Assembly (NCBI GenBank): GCA_025964295.1
Contig: JAOPZD010000588.1
Span: forward strand, 1 to 6,197
Source of the DNA: Conexibacter sp.
GTDB taxonomy: Bacteria > Actinomycetota > Thermoleophilia > Solirubrobacterales > Solirubrobacteraceae
DNA: 6,197 nt
Reading direction: 5' to 3'
A program made the position numbers and the translations under genes. How positions within the stretch are numbered: the stretch's first letter is position 1; each line of letters begins with the position of its first letter. Below, piece by piece: positions 6,026-6,197 of this stretch. The notes beneath the pieces are model-generated. The model made no database searches. It saw nothing but the letters and a program-made list of their open reading frames with translations, and was not told the origin of the DNA.

Positions 6026-6197
6026 TCAGGCTCGCGATCCCTCCCCGAGCGCCCCCGCCGCAACCGCGAGCAGCTCGTCGGCCACCTGCTCCATCGGCGC
6101 GCTGGACCGCTGCGCGCGCGACAGCACGACCGCGCCTTCGATCGCCGCGACCGCCAGCGCCGCGAGGCTCGCCGCCCGCTCGCGGGGCAGCCCGCGC
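6026..6197 (-). CDS. TetR-family transcriptional regulator, C-terminal fragment cut by the window edge
   Basis: A minus-strand open frame enters from the right edge and ends at a TGA at 6026-6028; 56 codons are readable. The peptide ends GALGEGSRA and includes RAASLAALAVAAIEGAVVLS and APMEQVADELLAVAAG. This pattern, an alanine/leucine helix with (A)IEGA, then a short loop and a helix beginning with a VADEL-like segment, is typical of the last two helices of TetR-type ligand-binding domains. The DNA-binding domain lies outside the window, so subfamily and target cannot be read. The gene runs in the same direction as the metal-binding protein gene and ends 23 bases before its start. Whether the two are cotranscribed is unclear, and metal regulation by a TetR protein would be unusual. 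Confidence 0.7.
   Translation of the reverse strand, partial: RGLPRERAASLAALAVAAIEGAVVLSRAQRSSAPMEQVADELLAVAAGALGEGSRA

Noticed and set aside
5002..6063. 353-codon minus-strand frame overlapping the metal-binding protein gene
   Set aside because: It is the +1/-1 shadow of a gene with a lipoprotein signal and a full set of metal ligands, and its own translation is Arg/Gly-rich with no domain.
1..6197. Search for tRNA, rRNA, CRISPR array, insertion sequence or attachment site
   Set aside because: No repeat-spacer pattern, transposase, integrase or tRNA-like cloverleaf was seen by eye; coding density is high and the genes look native in composition.

Overview
The window has very high GC content, with almost every third codon position G or C. 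It uses GTG starts with 4-base stop/start overlaps and carries an actinobacterial-style fatty acid catabolism operon. It most likely comes from a high-GC actinobacterium; a Thermoleophilia/Solirubrobacterales-like source is a guess from style only, and no marker gene is present to name it.

Layout. Positions 2-4960 hold five plus-strand genes: an acyl-CoA synthetase (5' end cut off by the window edge), an SDR oxidoreductase, a HAD-IA hydrolase, an enoyl-CoA hydratase/isomerase-family protein and an acyl-CoA dehydrogenase of the ACAD10/ACAD11-like type. The first three are joined by two GTGA overlaps. A 43-base gap containing a perfect 7+7 inverted repeat separates the HAD gene from the hydratase/isomerase gene, which has its own good ribosome binding site. 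The dehydrogenase follows 16 bases later. Positions 4961-5039 separate convergent genes and contain a long three-tier hairpin, probably a bidirectional terminator. On the minus strand lie a lipoprotein metal-binding protein of the ZnuA/TroA class (5040-6002) and, upstream of it, the C-terminal end of a TetR-type regulator running off the right edge (6026-6197).

How the genes may work together. The synthetase would activate a carboxylic acid to its CoA thioester. The other enzymes would oxidise and rearrange the acyl chain. Vertebrate ACAD10 is a single polypeptide carrying a HAD domain, an APH-type kinase domain and an acyl-CoA dehydrogenase domain. Here the HAD and the matching dehydrogenase are separate genes in one cluster, together with a synthetase and an SDR. 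This composition resembles the levulinate/4-hydroxyacid (lva) pathway of Pseudomonas putida, which has a kinase, an ACAD10/11-like enzyme, an SDR and a synthetase. The kinase is not in the window; if the hypothesis is right it should lie left of position 1 or elsewhere in the genome. The hydratase-family protein has the catalytic glutamate expected of a delta3,delta2-enoyl-CoA isomerase rather than those of a classical hydratase, which would suit such a pathway. This pathway reading is an inference. The metal-binding protein and the regulator appear to be an unrelated unit.
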